The notes: generated from the sequence alone by a model not told the origin. DNA of 44,245 nucleotides from Acetoanaerobium pronyense (GCF_017874355.1 NZ_JAGGLI010000026.1:1-44245); one strand, 5' to 3'; shown: positions 18,693-27,290, counted from the first letter of the stretch. Numbers and translations: made by a program.

Positions 18693-19773
18693 TAAATCCA
18701 CCTTTTCTTCTGGCTATCTCTATATTGATTAAAAGTATGTCTTGATCTATAGTCCCTATATTTCCTGTAACCTCTTCATAAAGCTCTTTGAATTCATCAG
18801 TATCGTAAAGATCATTTCTGACCATATCCTTTAAAGTGTCAATCATCTTTTGAACATTTGGGTGCCTTACTGTATTAAGTCCCATTATCTCAAGAAGTAT
18901 TATATCTGCTGGAAGCCCATAGATTTCATCTAGGTTTTCCCCATCTATCACTGAAACTGTCTTCCCATTTTTAGAAAGTATTTTAAGAGACTCTCTTTTC
19001 ACTGAAGAAATCACATGAGGTGAGTGGGTAGCTATAATGATTTGATTTCCCTCTCCTATATGCTGATAAACTTCAACTATTCTTTGCTGCCAAGATGGAT
19101 GAAGAGAAATCTCAGGTTCATCCACTAAAATCAAAGCACCTACAGGATTTAAGGCTTTTAGAGAAAGTATTCTTATAAATAGCTGTTTTTCTCCTGATGA
19201 AAGTCCATTTATATCAAACTCAGCCCCTGAAGAATTTCTAAAAAGAGGCATTTTAGTAGCAGTATCCTTCATTCCAACAAGCATCACATCAAGGTCTAGT
19301 ATATCAAATATAGAATTTATTTCGTTGCACACTTTGTCTATACTCTGCCCTACTGTAAGCTCATGATTTGAAAATATCTGTTTATCAAATTCATCTTTTA
19401 TATATGTTGTAATATCATAGGTATTTTTGTCATCCATGCAGTATGTAAAGGATGCTTCATGACGTGGTTCACCAGCTTTAATACTTTTATATCTCACTTC
19501 TGAAGGAAGGTATATAACCCTTGGCTTTTTAGTTTTTTCCTCCTCAGTGATTTCCATATCCAAATAGACTTTATGCTCTTCTTCTTGAACAAACTTAGAA
19601 ATCTCCATTTTTCTTACCGCTTCGTATATATTATTAAGAAGAGTAGTCTTACCAGAGCCATTGATTCCAGCTAACACAACCGTATCTAAAAACTCTCCTT
19701 CCTCTGTTTCAAACCTTATCTGAGCACTATCAAACAGGGCATGATTGTTAAATTTTACTCCCTTGATTTTCAT
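18679..19773 (-). CDS. ABC-type ATPase, PtuA (Septu)-like
   Basis: A 364-residue SMC/RecF-like soluble ATPase. Walker A is GINGSGKTTLLNNIYEA, the signature is NGLSSGEKQLFIRILSL, Walker B is GALILVDEPEISLHPSWQQR and the H-switch is IIIATHSPHVISS. The middle lacks a long coiled coil. It pairs with the HNH nuclease as in Septu/PtuAB phage defence, where the ATPase scaffolds and controls the nuclease. A TTG (19791) is possible; ATG 19773 with AAAGGA 9 nt upstream is preferred. It is the first gene of a ten-gene operon that continues into glycan genes. Defence is inferred from family, not shown. Confidence 0.85.
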   Translation of the reverse strand: MKIKGVKFNNHALFDSAQIRFETEEGEFLDTVVLAGINGSGKTTLLNNIYEAVRKMEISKFVQEEEHKVYLDMEITEEEKTKKPRVIYLPSEVRYKSIKAGEPRHEASFTYCMDDKNTYDITTYIKDEFDKQIFSNHELTVGQSIDKVCNEINSIFDILDLDVMLVGMKDTATKMPLFRNSSGAEFDINGLSSGEKQLFIRILSLKALNPVGALILVDEPEISLHPSWQQRIVEVYQHIGEGNQIIIATHSPHVISSVKRESLKILSKNGKTVSVIDGENLDEIYGLPADIILLEIMGLNTVRHPNVQKMIDTLKDMVRNDLYDTDEFKELYEEVTGNIGTIDQDILLINIEIARRKGGFNAEC

Positions 19774-19813
19774 AATTTCCCATCCTTTCAATGCTCTTCA
19801 CTTTATTATGTAA

Positions 19814-19827
19814 TAATGATACCATAA
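19814..19827 (-). promoter_or_regulatory. Possible promoter of ATPase-HNH-glycan operon
   Basis: The minus strand reads ATGGTATCAT, an extended -10 (TGnTATCAT) with its hexamer at 19816-19821, about 43 bp upstream of the ATPase start. No good -35 is visible. Confidence 0.4.
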
Positions 19828-19951
19828 TTTTGTTATTTTTCTTTAATGATTCTGTAACTAAATCCAAATTTTAAAAGGTTAAAATTAGATTAGAAAACCA
19901 ATTATATTCCCTTGTAGAAGGGCAATGCCCGAAAATAAAGGAGAGCCTTAC

Positions 19952-20782
19952 GTGAAAACTATAAAAAAATTTATGTTTATATCCATAGCACTATCCCTAA
20001 CAGTAATATATTCAGGATGTAGTCAAGGTCCTGAGATGTATATGGATAAATCAGATGAGATTATGATGAATAAAGAAATGAATATGGATGAATCTACAGG
20101 TGCATCCGAACCTAGAATGGCTATGATGAATCTAGCTCCAAGTGTAGATATCATATCAGAGTCTGAAACTAGTGATTATTTTTCCTATGACATAGAGTAT
20201 CCAGTAGTCTCCGGACTAATGGACCAATTAGTAGAGGAAAGACTAAATCAAAGATTTAAGGAACAGGTTCTTAATCACGTGGATAGCTTAAAAAAGACAT
20301 CCCAATCAAGGCCAGTAGATCATTACTCTAGACCCTATAAGGCATATACGTCATTTGAGATTAAGACAGTATCTCCAGAATTTATAAGCCTTTTTGGAAT
20401 ATTTGGAGACTATACAGGAGGAGCACACGGAAATTACTACGCTACCTCTTACAACATAAACATGCTAACTGGCGAAAGTGTACCACTTGATTTTTTCTTT
20501 AAGGATGATTTTGACTATAAGCAGGTAATCAACGGGGAAATCTCAAACCAAATTAAAAATTCACCTGATGACACTATGTATTTTAAGGAAAAAGGTCTTA
20601 GATTTGAATCTATTGGAGAAATGCAGCAATATTTTGTAGAAGATGGAAATCTTGTAATTACATTTGGAGTATATGAAATAGCCCCATATGCAACAGGTAT
20701 TCCAGAATTTATAATCCCCATGGAAAAAATAGAAAAGGGATTAAAAAAAGAGATAAGATGGATATTAAATAACAACTCCTAG
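19952..20782 (+). CDS. DUF4163/DUF3298 (RsiV-like) putative lipoprotein
   Basis: A 276-residue exported protein. The N-terminus VKTIKKFMFISIALSLTVIY ending in SGC is a lipoprotein-like signal, although Tyr at -3 makes the lipobox weak. A Met-rich linker follows (MYMDKSDEIMMNKEMNMDES, then MAMMNL). The rest matches DUF4163/DUF3298 as in anti-sigma RsiV: YDIEYPVVSGLMDQLVEERL, FGDYTGGAHGNYYATSYNIN and FGVYEIAPYATGIPEFIIPM. RsiV's domain binds lysozyme, but there is no transmembrane anti-sigma part here. An ATG lies at 19925, but GTG 19952 has AAAGGAG 9 nt upstream and gives the signal peptide directly. Monocistronic. Role unknown, perhaps envelope-related. Confidence 0.82.
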   Translation: MKTIKKFMFISIALSLTVIYSGCSQGPEMYMDKSDEIMMNKEMNMDESTGASEPRMAMMNLAPSVDIISESETSDYFSYDIEYPVVSGLMDQLVEERLNQRFKEQVLNHVDSLKKTSQSRPVDHYSRPYKAYTSFEIKTVSPEFISLFGIFGDYTGGAHGNYYATSYNINMLTGESVPLDFFFKDDFDYKQVINGEISNQIKNSPDDTMYFKEKGLRFESIGEMQQYFVEDGNLVITFGVYEIAPYATGIPEFIIPMEKIEKGLKKEIRWILNNNS

Positions 20783-20856
20783 AATCTCAAAACTTAATTC
20801 AATTCTTAATTGCGAGAATAAGCCTTTCATAGAAGAATTTTGGTAATATTTCCCAC

Positions 20857-20892
20857 AAAAATGCACCTTCTAAATTAGAAGATGCATTTTTT
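20857..20892. terminator. Bidirectional terminator between lipoprotein and adhesin 1
   Basis: A stem AAAATGCA-CTTCTAA / TTAGAAG-TGCATTTT with one C-A mismatch, and T and A runs at its two ends. It serves the convergent genes at 19952-20782 and 20902-23667. Confidence 0.85.
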
Positions 20893-20901
20893 ATAAACTA
20901 A

Positions 20902-23667
20902 TTATCTTTTTCTTATTTTAACTCCAATTGCTGTAATAAATGCCCCAAGTCCATATAACAACTCTGGTGCTATTCCAGATGTTCTAGGAAGAGTTTGAGC
21001 TCTAGCAGGAGCTGCAAGAGGCACAGGGTCTTCTTCTATTACTACTTCAGGTGCTGTAAGCGGCACTTCTTCATCTATAATTTCTTCTTCAGCATCTTGA
21101 ATATTTGTTACATTCGCTACTATAGATTCAGGAGTTGGCGCTAATGGAGTTTCTTCATCATCTATAACTACTGTATCATCGTCATCATCGTCATCATCGT
21201 CGTCATCGTCTGGATCTGGATCAGGGTCTGGATCTGGATCAGGGTCTGGATCAGGGTCTGGATCTACTGGTATTTCTTCATTTATGAAGTTTACTACTTC
21301 TTCGGCCCCCCCAGAGATTGCATTTCCAACTTTAATCTGGTAAGCCAAGTGAGATCTCATTGGTGCATTATCTATATCCCAGTACATCATAGAATTCCCC
21401 GTAAGCTCAAATCCATCTTTTAGGTTATGTCCTCTAATCCAAAGCAGTCCATGACCATCTTCTGAGCCTACTGCAACCGATGTTGAATCTATTGACTTTC
21501 CATTTAACATAAGATCATTCAACATAATCCCACTATCTGACTTAGTGGCTCTAGTTCTTATGAAAATATCATTAAACTCTTCTTCTTCTGGTAAATCAAA
21601 CCACATTTCATTAGTTCCTATCTTAAATACTATTCGTTGATTACCAGTTTCATATTTAAGTGAAAACTCTTCAGGGACTCCATTATTTGCCCATTCTCTA
21701 TCAGCTTCTGTATAGACTTGACCGTTTTTTCCTGAAAGTTTCATTTCATATTCTGCATGTCCCCAATTGTCTCCAATTCTTCCTTCTGCCACAAATACTA
21801 CATTTTGTTCTGGCATTAAAAGATTTAAGTCACCATCAGTTTCAAGGTTTATATAACTCTCTTCATAACCTTCTCCGTCTAATGTAACTTCCACAGATAT
21901 TGGATTATCATCCGGGTTAGCTAACCTCCATCCTTCTTGCATTACTTCCATAACAGTGTATGTCCCAAGTTCAAGGTCTTTAAATTCAAAACGGCCATTT
22001 TCATCAGTTTCTGTTCTACCTTTAAATTCTTCACCCATCCAAAGCTCTATAGTCCAGCCTTCAAGAGGTTGTTCTTCTTCATTGAATTTATAACCATAAA
22101 TTCTGTTTCCAGTTAAATTCGCATTTTCTTCAGGGTTTTCTTTAAAAGTATTTTCAATATGGATTGGAGTAGGTTCACAAGCCTGTACTACTACATATCC
22201 TTCATATCCATCACCATAATTAGTATTAAAATACTCATTATTTAGCTCTTTTATTTTATAAGTTCCTGGCAACAGATTCCCTATTTTTAAGAATCCATTA
22301 CTATCAGTTACTAGTCTCGCAGGTTCCTGTGCTAACGTCTTTAGTCCTCTCATATTAAGAGCTTCCCTAGCCTCTTGTGGAATTTCTTCTACATCTATTT
22401 CTTCAACTTCAAACTCCGCTCCAGCATGTGGAACCTTATCTTCTAATGTTTTATAGATTTCTACACTTCCTACATACACATAGTTTTTAACTACAAGTAT
22501 ATATCCTCCAAAGTCATCATCCCACGTTGCAACTTCTGAGAGCATATCTTCATTTTCATAATAGCCATCTCCTAGACTATAATACCCTGGAGCTGTATCT
22601 TCCCAAATTTCAATCGAATTACCTTTAGGTATACTAATCTCCATTATAGGATTGCCATTATCTATAGACTGTGATTGAGTTGTCCCTTTCTCATCATCCC
22701 ACTCTGCTTTTACTTCCCAGTCATTATAATATGCTTTATCTAACAATTCTCCTGTACCATTGTTGTACCATTCTTTAATTACCCTTATTTTATAAAATTC
22801 CTGCTTTTCAATTTCTATTACTTTCCATTGAACCTTAAATCCATTCCACCATGCGACTTTAAAATAATTAAATTTAGAATCAAGAGGGACCTCTCTAATT
22901 ATTGAATCCTTTCCTCCTATTAAAGTAGTTTCCCAATTCAAATTTTGCAGATTAATTAATGTCACAAACATTGGAATATAATTTTTATTATAAATATTTA
23001 TATTTGCAGTATCTCCATTAACTGTATGACTTACATCTGGCGCCTTAATCATGAAAAAATTTCTTGATGAAGAAGATATTTCATAACCATCTCCAGAAAA
23101 TTCTTCATATTGTCCATTAATAACACCTTGAATTTCTTCATAAGTCAACTCTCTTGAACTTTCCTCTAAGTCCATTGCTTCATTTTGTTCTTCAGGATTT
23201 ACCGGATTTGTAGGTTCTTTGGAATTTCCTAGATCTTCATTATCTACTGGCTCTTCCTCTGATTCTCCCAAATCCTCGTTGTCTGATGAGCCATCCCCAG
23301 GTTCTTCTGAGCCTTCATCCCCTACTGATTCTTCCGAACCTTCGTTGTCCCCTTGTTCATCTTCTGCTTCTACTTGTTCTGAATCTTCCTCTGGATTTTC
23401 TCCTAGTTCTTCTGAATCTTCCTCCACTACTGATTCTTCATCATCAGCTGGAATTTCTTCAGCCTCTGCTGGTTCTCCAGATTCTTCTGAATTCTCAGCC
23501 CCTGGTTGGTCTGCTATCTCTACTGTCTCAATTATTTGTTCTGTATCCGTTGCTTGTTCTCCATTTCCCTCTTGGTCAGCAAATGCTGCCAAAGGATTAA
23601 TAAAGGAAATCAAAAACATCATTATGACAATCCACGCAGTCCTTCGTCTTATTTTCTTGCTTGCCAT
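20902..23667 (-). CDS. LPxTG-type surface adhesin 1 with Cna-B/SpaA domains
   Basis: A 921-residue cell-wall protein. Signal peptide about 1-30 (ending AAFADQ). A strongly acidic Glu/Ser/Asp-rich stalk runs to about 170. A region of unknown fold follows, then two SpaA/Cna-B-like repeats (VGSVEIYKTLEDKVPHAGAE to LLPGTYKIKEL; GYKFNEEEQPLEGWTIELWM to LGTYTVMEVMQEGW). A C-terminal beta domain leads to a (DP)n-(D)n run and the sorting signal LPRTSG, a hydrophobic helix and KIRKR. A sortase would link it to peptidoglycan. The longest frame begins inside the riboswitch at 23739; ATG 23667 with GGAGGTG is the true start. Translation is predicted to rise with c-di-GMP. Paralogue of the gene at 24021. 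Confidence 0.9.
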   Translation of the reverse strand: MASKKIRRRTAWIVIMMFLISFINPLAAFADQEGNGEQATDTEQIIETVEIADQPGAENSEESGEPAEAEEIPADDEESVVEEDSEELGENPEEDSEQVEAEDEQGDNEGSEESVGDEGSEEPGDGSSDNEDLGESEEEPVDNEDLGNSKEPTNPVNPEEQNEAMDLEESSRELTYEEIQGVINGQYEEFSGDGYEISSSSRNFFMIKAPDVSHTVNGDTANINIYNKNYIPMFVTLINLQNLNWETTLIGGKDSIIREVPLDSKFNYFKVAWWNGFKVQWKVIEIEKQEFYKIRVIKEWYNNGTGELLDKAYYNDWEVKAEWDDEKGTTQSQSIDNGNPIMEISIPKGNSIEIWEDTAPGYYSLGDGYYENEDMLSEVATWDDDFGGYILVVKNYVYVGSVEIYKTLEDKVPHAGAEFEVEEIDVEEIPQEAREALNMRGLKTLAQEPARLVTDSNGFLKIGNLLPGTYKIKELNNEYFNTNYGDGYEGYVVVQACEPTPIHIENTFKENPEENANLTGNRIYGYKFNEEEQPLEGWTIELWMGEEFKGRTETDENGRFEFKDLELGTYTVMEVMQEGWRLANPDDNPISVEVTLDGEGYEESYINLETDGDLNLLMPEQNVVFVAEGRIGDNWGHAEYEMKLSGKNGQVYTEADREWANNGVPEEFSLKYETGNQRIVFKIGTNEMWFDLPEEEEFNDIFIRTRATKSDSGIMLNDLMLNGKSIDSTSVAVGSEDGHGLLWIRGHNLKDGFELTGNSMMYWDIDNAPMRSHLAYQIKVGNAISGGAEEVVNFINEEIPVDPDPDPDPDPDPDPDPDPDDDDDDDDDDDDTVVIDDEETPLAPTPESIVANVTNIQDAEEEIIDEEVPLTAPEVVIEEDPVPLAAPARAQTLPRTSGIAPELLYGLGAFITAIGVKIRKR
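21178..21265. repeat. Low-complexity Asp-Pro / poly-Asp coding repeat
   Basis: Tandem GAT-CCA/GAC-CCT-type hexamers encode (DP)n followed by about 12 Asp codons in adhesin 1. This forms an extended wall-spanning spacer. Unit length is a multiple of three, so slippage changes length without frameshift. Confidence 0.8.
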
Positions 23668-23802
23668 AAATAACACCTCCACCCTAAAAACTAATAAATA
23701 ACCCTCAGCTTTTGGATGGTAGCCGGTCGACCTTAGCACATGCTTTAGGTTCCTGGCTTTGCGTCCTATAGTTTCCTATAGTTTGCCCTTTTCATTCAAA
23801 AA
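23668..23802 (-). promoter_or_regulatory. Cyclic di-GMP-I (GEMM-I) riboswitch upstream of adhesin 1
   Basis: On the minus strand the aptamer (23709-23802) shows the GEMM-I hallmarks: GGGCAAAC, a P2 hairpin CTATAG-GAAA-CTATAG with GNRA loop, then GACGCAAAGCC, CCTAAA and a P3 closing with CGGCTACC. P1 pairs TTTTTGAATG (5') with CATCCAAAAG (3'), nine pairs with one A-C mismatch. Downstream, CCATCCAAAAG is also complementary to TTTTTAGGGTGG, whose last two Gs begin the SD GGAGGTG. No terminator lies between. I infer a translational ON switch: ligand locks P1 and frees the SD. Confidence 0.9.
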
Positions 23803-23952
23803 TAAAGAAATTTTGTAAAATAATTATGTATGAATTAACTGCTGAAGCTTAGATGTCTTTATTTATATTTCTATATGTTTAATACCCTAGACCTAATAAC
23901 TATAATCTAAAAATAATTCTTTTACCTTCATCCATACTTTTTTCAAAAAAGG

Positions 23953-23985
23953 AAAAAGCCGGAATTTTGAATATTCCGGCTTTTG
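23953..23985 (-). terminator. Intrinsic terminator after adhesin 2
   Basis: Arms AAAAGCCGGAAT / ATTCCGGCTTTT (12 bp) with a 7-nt loop, followed on the minus strand by TCC and a T run. It insulates the riboswitch-adhesin 1 unit from adhesin 2. Confidence 0.85.
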
Positions 23986-24020
23986 TTTTAAAGTATAATT
24001 TTATTAAATATTATACTTTG

Positions 24021-26888
24021 TTATTTCTTTCTAATTTTTATACCTAATGCCGTTACAAAAGCTCCAAGTCCGTATAGAAGCTCTGGTGCAACACCTGAAG
24101 TTTTAGGAAGAGTTGGAGCTGCAAGAGGTACAGGTTCTTCTTCTATAATCTCTTCTACTTCTGGAGCTGATAGAGGAGTTTCTTCCTCTTCTATAATCAC
24201 TTCAGTATCTTCTATATTAGTTACAGTAGCAACTATAGTTTCAATCTCTGGTGCTGGTGCTAGTGGTGTTTCTTCATCTTCTATAATTATATCATCGTCA
24301 TCATCGTCGTCATCAGTTGTAGGTGGCGTAACCGGAGGTCCAACAGGAGTTTCCGGTTCATCTATAGGTTCTTCCGGGTCTGGATCTGGGTCTGGGTCTG
24401 GATCTGGATTTGGATCAGGATCTGGATCAGGATCTGGATCAGGATCTGGGTCTGGGTCTGGATCTACTGGTATTTCTTCATTTGTAAAATTAACTTCTTT
24501 GTAGTCTCCGCCTGATAATGCGTTTCCAACTTTGATTTGATAAGCAAGCTGTGATCTTAATGGAGCATTGTCTATATCCCAGTACATCATAGATTCTCCT
24601 GTAAGTGTAAATCCATCGCTAAGGTCGTATCCTTTTAACCAAAGTAGTCCATGACCATCTGATGATCCTACTGCTACAGATGTCGAGTCTATAGATTGTC
24701 CATTTAATACAAGTTCATTTATCATAATACCACTGTCTACCTTAGTAGCTCTAGTTCTTATAAATATATCATTTACTTCTTGCCCTTCTGTCATTGTATA
24801 ACTTAAAACATTAGAGCCTATTGTAAATATAATCTCATTATCTGCTTTTATATACTGAAGTGAAAATGTTTCAGGAATTCCATTATTTTCCCAATCTTTA
24901 TGAGATTGTTCCCAAACTTCTTGGTTTTTCCCTGTAATTTTCATTTCATGTTCTGCATTACCACTATGATCTCCAATTCTTCCTTCTGCCACAAATAATA
25001 TATTTTCTTCTGGCATTAGAAGATTTAAATCACTATCAGTTGTAAGATTTACATACCCTTCTTCATATCCACTGCCAGTTAAAGTAACTTCTACAGATAC
25101 TGGTGTTATATTAGTCCAGCCATCTTGCATTACTTCCATAACAGTGTAAGTTCCAGCTTCAAGATCTGTAAATTCAAAATAACCATTTTCATCAGTAATT
25201 TGTTCATCTATAAGTGTTTCTCCCATATAAAGCTTAATTGTCCAACCAGAAAGTGTAGCTTCATTTTGGTTAAATTTGTATCCGAAAATTCTATTTCCTT
25301 CTAATGATGCTGTAGTTTCTGATTTTTCTTTCAATGTGTTTTGAACAAAAATTTCAGTAGCTTCACAAGGCTGTACAGTTATATACCCTTCATATCCGTA
25401 ATTAGTATTAAAGTAATTGCTATTTAATTCTTTTATTTTATATGTCCCTGGCAAAAGATGAGTTAACTTAGCAAATCCATTGCTATCAGTTGTAACTAGC
25501 ATTTTGTTAGTCATTGTTTTTTGTAAAGTGAAATTAGGTTCAACTTGTTCCGGAAGTTCATCAAGATCATAAGGAGTAATTTCAAAAGTAACTCCTGCAT
25601 GAGGAACTTTTTCTTCTAAAGTTTTATAAATTTCAATACTTCCAACAAATACATAATTTCTAATAGGAATGATATATCCATTAAAGTCTTCATCCCAAAA
25701 TTCTGCTAAATCATTTTCTGAATAAGTTCCAGTCCCAAGTCCATAATATCCAAATTTTTCATCTTCCCAGATGCTAATTGTATTTCCTTTTGGGATTGTT
25801 ATTTCCATTGTAGGGTTGGAATTATTTATCACTTTAGTATTATACTCTTTGTTTTCGTCTTCCCAACCTGCTACGACTTCCCAATCAGAGTAAAGCGCTT
25901 CATCTAGTATTTCTCCATTTCCATTATTGTACCACTCTTTTATAACCTTTACTTTGTAAGGCTCAACTGGCTGTGGATTATAAGGCTTTAATACAAAAGC
26001 AAAATGGCTTATATCTGCTATTTGTTTCTTCCCTCCACCGTGAAGACCATAATCAGATTCATATCTTTCGTTATAGCTGTAAAGGAATCCAAATGGACTA
26101 TTTCCACCTTTTACATAAACTTTTTCAATATATGTGTTTTGTCCAGCTTGCCAAGAAAGATATTTGCCATCTGAGCTCACTTGCCAGTCTACGGATAGAC
26201 CGTTAATATTTATGGTTCCACTATCTCCATTAGATGGATTGTCTATTTTATATCCTCCATCTAATTTGAAATTTGGAGAATTTATAGGAGTCTTATTTGC
26301 ACTTCCTACATAAAATACCTCTGTGCTACCTGGCCCTCCCATTACTACAAGAGGAATTTCTTCAGGTAATAAAACTACTTCTTCTTCATTAACTACTTCT
26401 TCTTCATTAACTACTTCTTCTTCATTAACTACTTCTTCATTAACTACTTCTTCTTCATTAACTACTTCTTCATTAACTACTTCTTCATTAACTACTTCTT
26501 CATTAACTACTTCTTCATTAACTACTTCTTCTTCATTAACTACTTCTTCTTCACTGTCTACTTCTTCTTCAGTGTCTACTTCTTCTTCAGTGTCTATTTC
26601 TTCTTCACTGTCTAATTCTTCTTCACTGCCTAAGTCCTCGTCATTTAAATCCTCTTCTGTCTCTATACCTTCATCGTTGTCTAAGTCTTCTTCGTTATCT
26701 TCCCCTTCTTCGATGTCAATCTCAGGTTCTTCTTGGATTTCTTCTACTAATGTCTCTTCTATTACTGGGTCATTAGTAACTTCAATCTCGTCTGCCATTA
26801 CAACTGACGGGCTAAGCATACTTACAAGAAATATAAATCCAGTTATAAATGCTGTCAAAGCCCTTTTTTTCTTCACCTTCGTTGTCAT
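24021..26888 (-). CDS. LPxTG-type surface adhesin 2 with Cna-B/SpaA domains
   Basis: A 955-residue paralogue of adhesin 1 with the same order of parts. Signal peptide about 1-32 (ending VVMADE). The acidic stalk includes about 11 copies of a VVNEE/VVNEEE repeat. It then has a distinct region (about 190-310), the shared region with KEWYNNGNGEILDEALYSDW, two SpaA/Cna-B-like repeats (VGSIEIYKTLEEKVPHAGVT to LLPGTYKIKEL; GYKFNQNEATLSGWTIKLYM to AGTYTVMEVMQDGW), a C-terminal beta domain, a long (DP)n spacer and LPKTSG-hydrophobic-KIRKK. SD GGAGGTG precedes ATG 26888. Wall-anchored and probably adhesive. Conservation with adhesin 1 is highest in the C-terminal half, while the N-terminal stalk and following region differ. 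Confidence 0.9.
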   Translation of the reverse strand: MTTKVKKKRALTAFITGFIFLVSMLSPSVVMADEIEVTNDPVIEETLVEEIQEEPEIDIEEGEDNEEDLDNDEGIETEEDLNDEDLGSEEELDSEEEIDTEEEVDTEEEVDSEEEVVNEEEVVNEEVVNEEVVNEEVVNEEVVNEEEVVNEEVVNEEEVVNEEEVVNEEEVVLLPEEIPLVVMGGPGSTEVFYVGSANKTPINSPNFKLDGGYKIDNPSNGDSGTININGLSVDWQVSSDGKYLSWQAGQNTYIEKVYVKGGNSPFGFLYSYNERYESDYGLHGGGKKQIADISHFAFVLKPYNPQPVEPYKVKVIKEWYNNGNGEILDEALYSDWEVVAGWEDENKEYNTKVINNSNPTMEITIPKGNTISIWEDEKFGYYGLGTGTYSENDLAEFWDEDFNGYIIPIRNYVFVGSIEIYKTLEEKVPHAGVTFEITPYDLDELPEQVEPNFTLQKTMTNKMLVTTDSNGFAKLTHLLPGTYKIKELNSNYFNTNYGYEGYITVQPCEATEIFVQNTLKEKSETTASLEGNRIFGYKFNQNEATLSGWTIKLYMGETLIDEQITDENGYFEFTDLEAGTYTVMEVMQDGWTNITPVSVEVTLTGSGYEEGYVNLTTDSDLNLLMPEENILFVAEGRIGDHSGNAEHEMKITGKNQEVWEQSHKDWENNGIPETFSLQYIKADNEIIFTIGSNVLSYTMTEGQEVNDIFIRTRATKVDSGIMINELVLNGQSIDSTSVAVGSSDGHGLLWLKGYDLSDGFTLTGESMMYWDIDNAPLRSQLAYQIKVGNALSGGDYKEVNFTNEEIPVDPDPDPDPDPDPDPDPDPNPDPDPDPDPDPEEPIDEPETPVGPPVTPPTTDDDDDDDDIIIEDEETPLAPAPEIETIVATVTNIEDTEVIIEEEETPLSAPEVEEIIEEEPVPLAAPTLPKTSGVAPELLYGLGAFVTALGIKIRKK
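24284..24472. repeat. Asp-Pro and poly-Asp low-complexity coding repeats
   Basis: Two low-complexity tracts of adhesin 2: a (DP)n run of about 18 units (24375-24472) and a poly-Asp run near 24295-24313, separated by a Pro/Thr-rich segment. They form the wall-spanning stalk before the sorting signal. Confidence 0.75.
26370..26548. repeat. 15/18-bp tandem repeat encoding VVNEE(E)
   Basis: About 11 tandem copies of a 15-bp or 18-bp unit (plus-strand reading ACTTCTTCTTCATTA-like) encode VVNEE or VVNEEE in adhesin 2. Both unit lengths are multiples of three, so copy-number change keeps the frame and only alters stalk length. Confidence 0.85.
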
Positions 26889-27018
26889 TTAAAACACCTC
26901 CACCCTAAAAACTATTAACACTCAGCTTTTGGATGGTAGCCGGTCGACCTTAGCATCTGCCTTAGGTTCCTGGCTTTGCGTCCTATAGTTTCCTATAGTT
27001 TGCCTTTTTCATTCAAAG
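26889..27018 (-). promoter_or_regulatory. Cyclic di-GMP-I (GEMM-I) riboswitch upstream of adhesin 2
   Basis: Aptamer 26926-27018 on the minus strand, nearly identical to the one at 23709-23802: GGCAAAC, CTATAG-GAAA-CTATAG hairpin, GACGCAAAGCC, CCTAAGG and CGGCTACC. P1 is TTTGAATG with CATCCAAA. The 3' strand CCATCCAAAAG can instead pair with TTTTTAGGGTGG at the SD (GGAGGTG, 26895-26901). The loop between the two halves differs from copy 1 (14 versus 18 nt) while the pairing halves are identical, which supports the sequestering stem. A translational ON switch is inferred. Confidence 0.9.
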
Positions 27019-27115
27019 TATTTAATATTTTGTATTGAAATTTATACCCTTATGGTATAATTTAAACCTCAAACCATTGTTAACACTTTGTCCAAATAGT
27101 ATCTCTCTAAATAAA

Positions 27116-27147
27116 AAAAGCGCCTTATAATAAAAAGGACGCTTTTG
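27116..27147 (-). terminator. Intrinsic terminator downstream of the sigma-factor gene
   Basis: A stem AAAAGCG-CCTT / AAGG-CGCTTTT with one extra base and an AT-rich loop, followed on the minus strand by TTTTTATTT. It lies about 145 bp after the sigma-factor stop and before the adhesin 2 riboswitch. The stretch in between (27148-27290) shows nothing else. Confidence 0.7.
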
Positions 27148-27290
27148 TATAACTTTTATTAAACTTATATTATATTTTTATTTATATATTTTCCGCTAAT
27201 CCACAAATTCATCTATAAATCTAATTTTTTAAGTTATAATTCTTAAAAAATTCCCCAAGCAAATACAGAAAACTTTACCATTGATATTTT

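Noticed and set aside
18075-19773. Retron system (ATPase + HNH are known retron partners)
   Set aside because: No reverse transcriptase gene or msr/msd-like inverted repeat is present within the window. A Septu-like pair is the better description.
19952-20782. Anti-sigma factor RsiV
   Set aside because: It shares the DUF3298-type extracellular domain but lacks a cytoplasmic anti-sigma segment and a membrane helix after it, and no sigma gene is adjacent.
23219-23701. Ser-rich plus-strand frame opposite adhesin 1
   Set aside because: Antisense of the Glu/Ser stalk codons. It runs through the SD and start of the real gene and has no ribosome site.
23668-23739. N-terminal extension of adhesin 1 to 23739
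   Set aside because: The extra 24 codons lie in the riboswitch and SD, and would place a non-hydrophobic segment before a clear signal peptide.
26323-26892. Open frame on the plus strand rich in Ser/Thr-Leu repeats
   Set aside because: It is the antisense reading of the acidic VVNEE repeat of adhesin 2. It has no SD, and its pattern simply mirrors GAA/GTT codon repeats.
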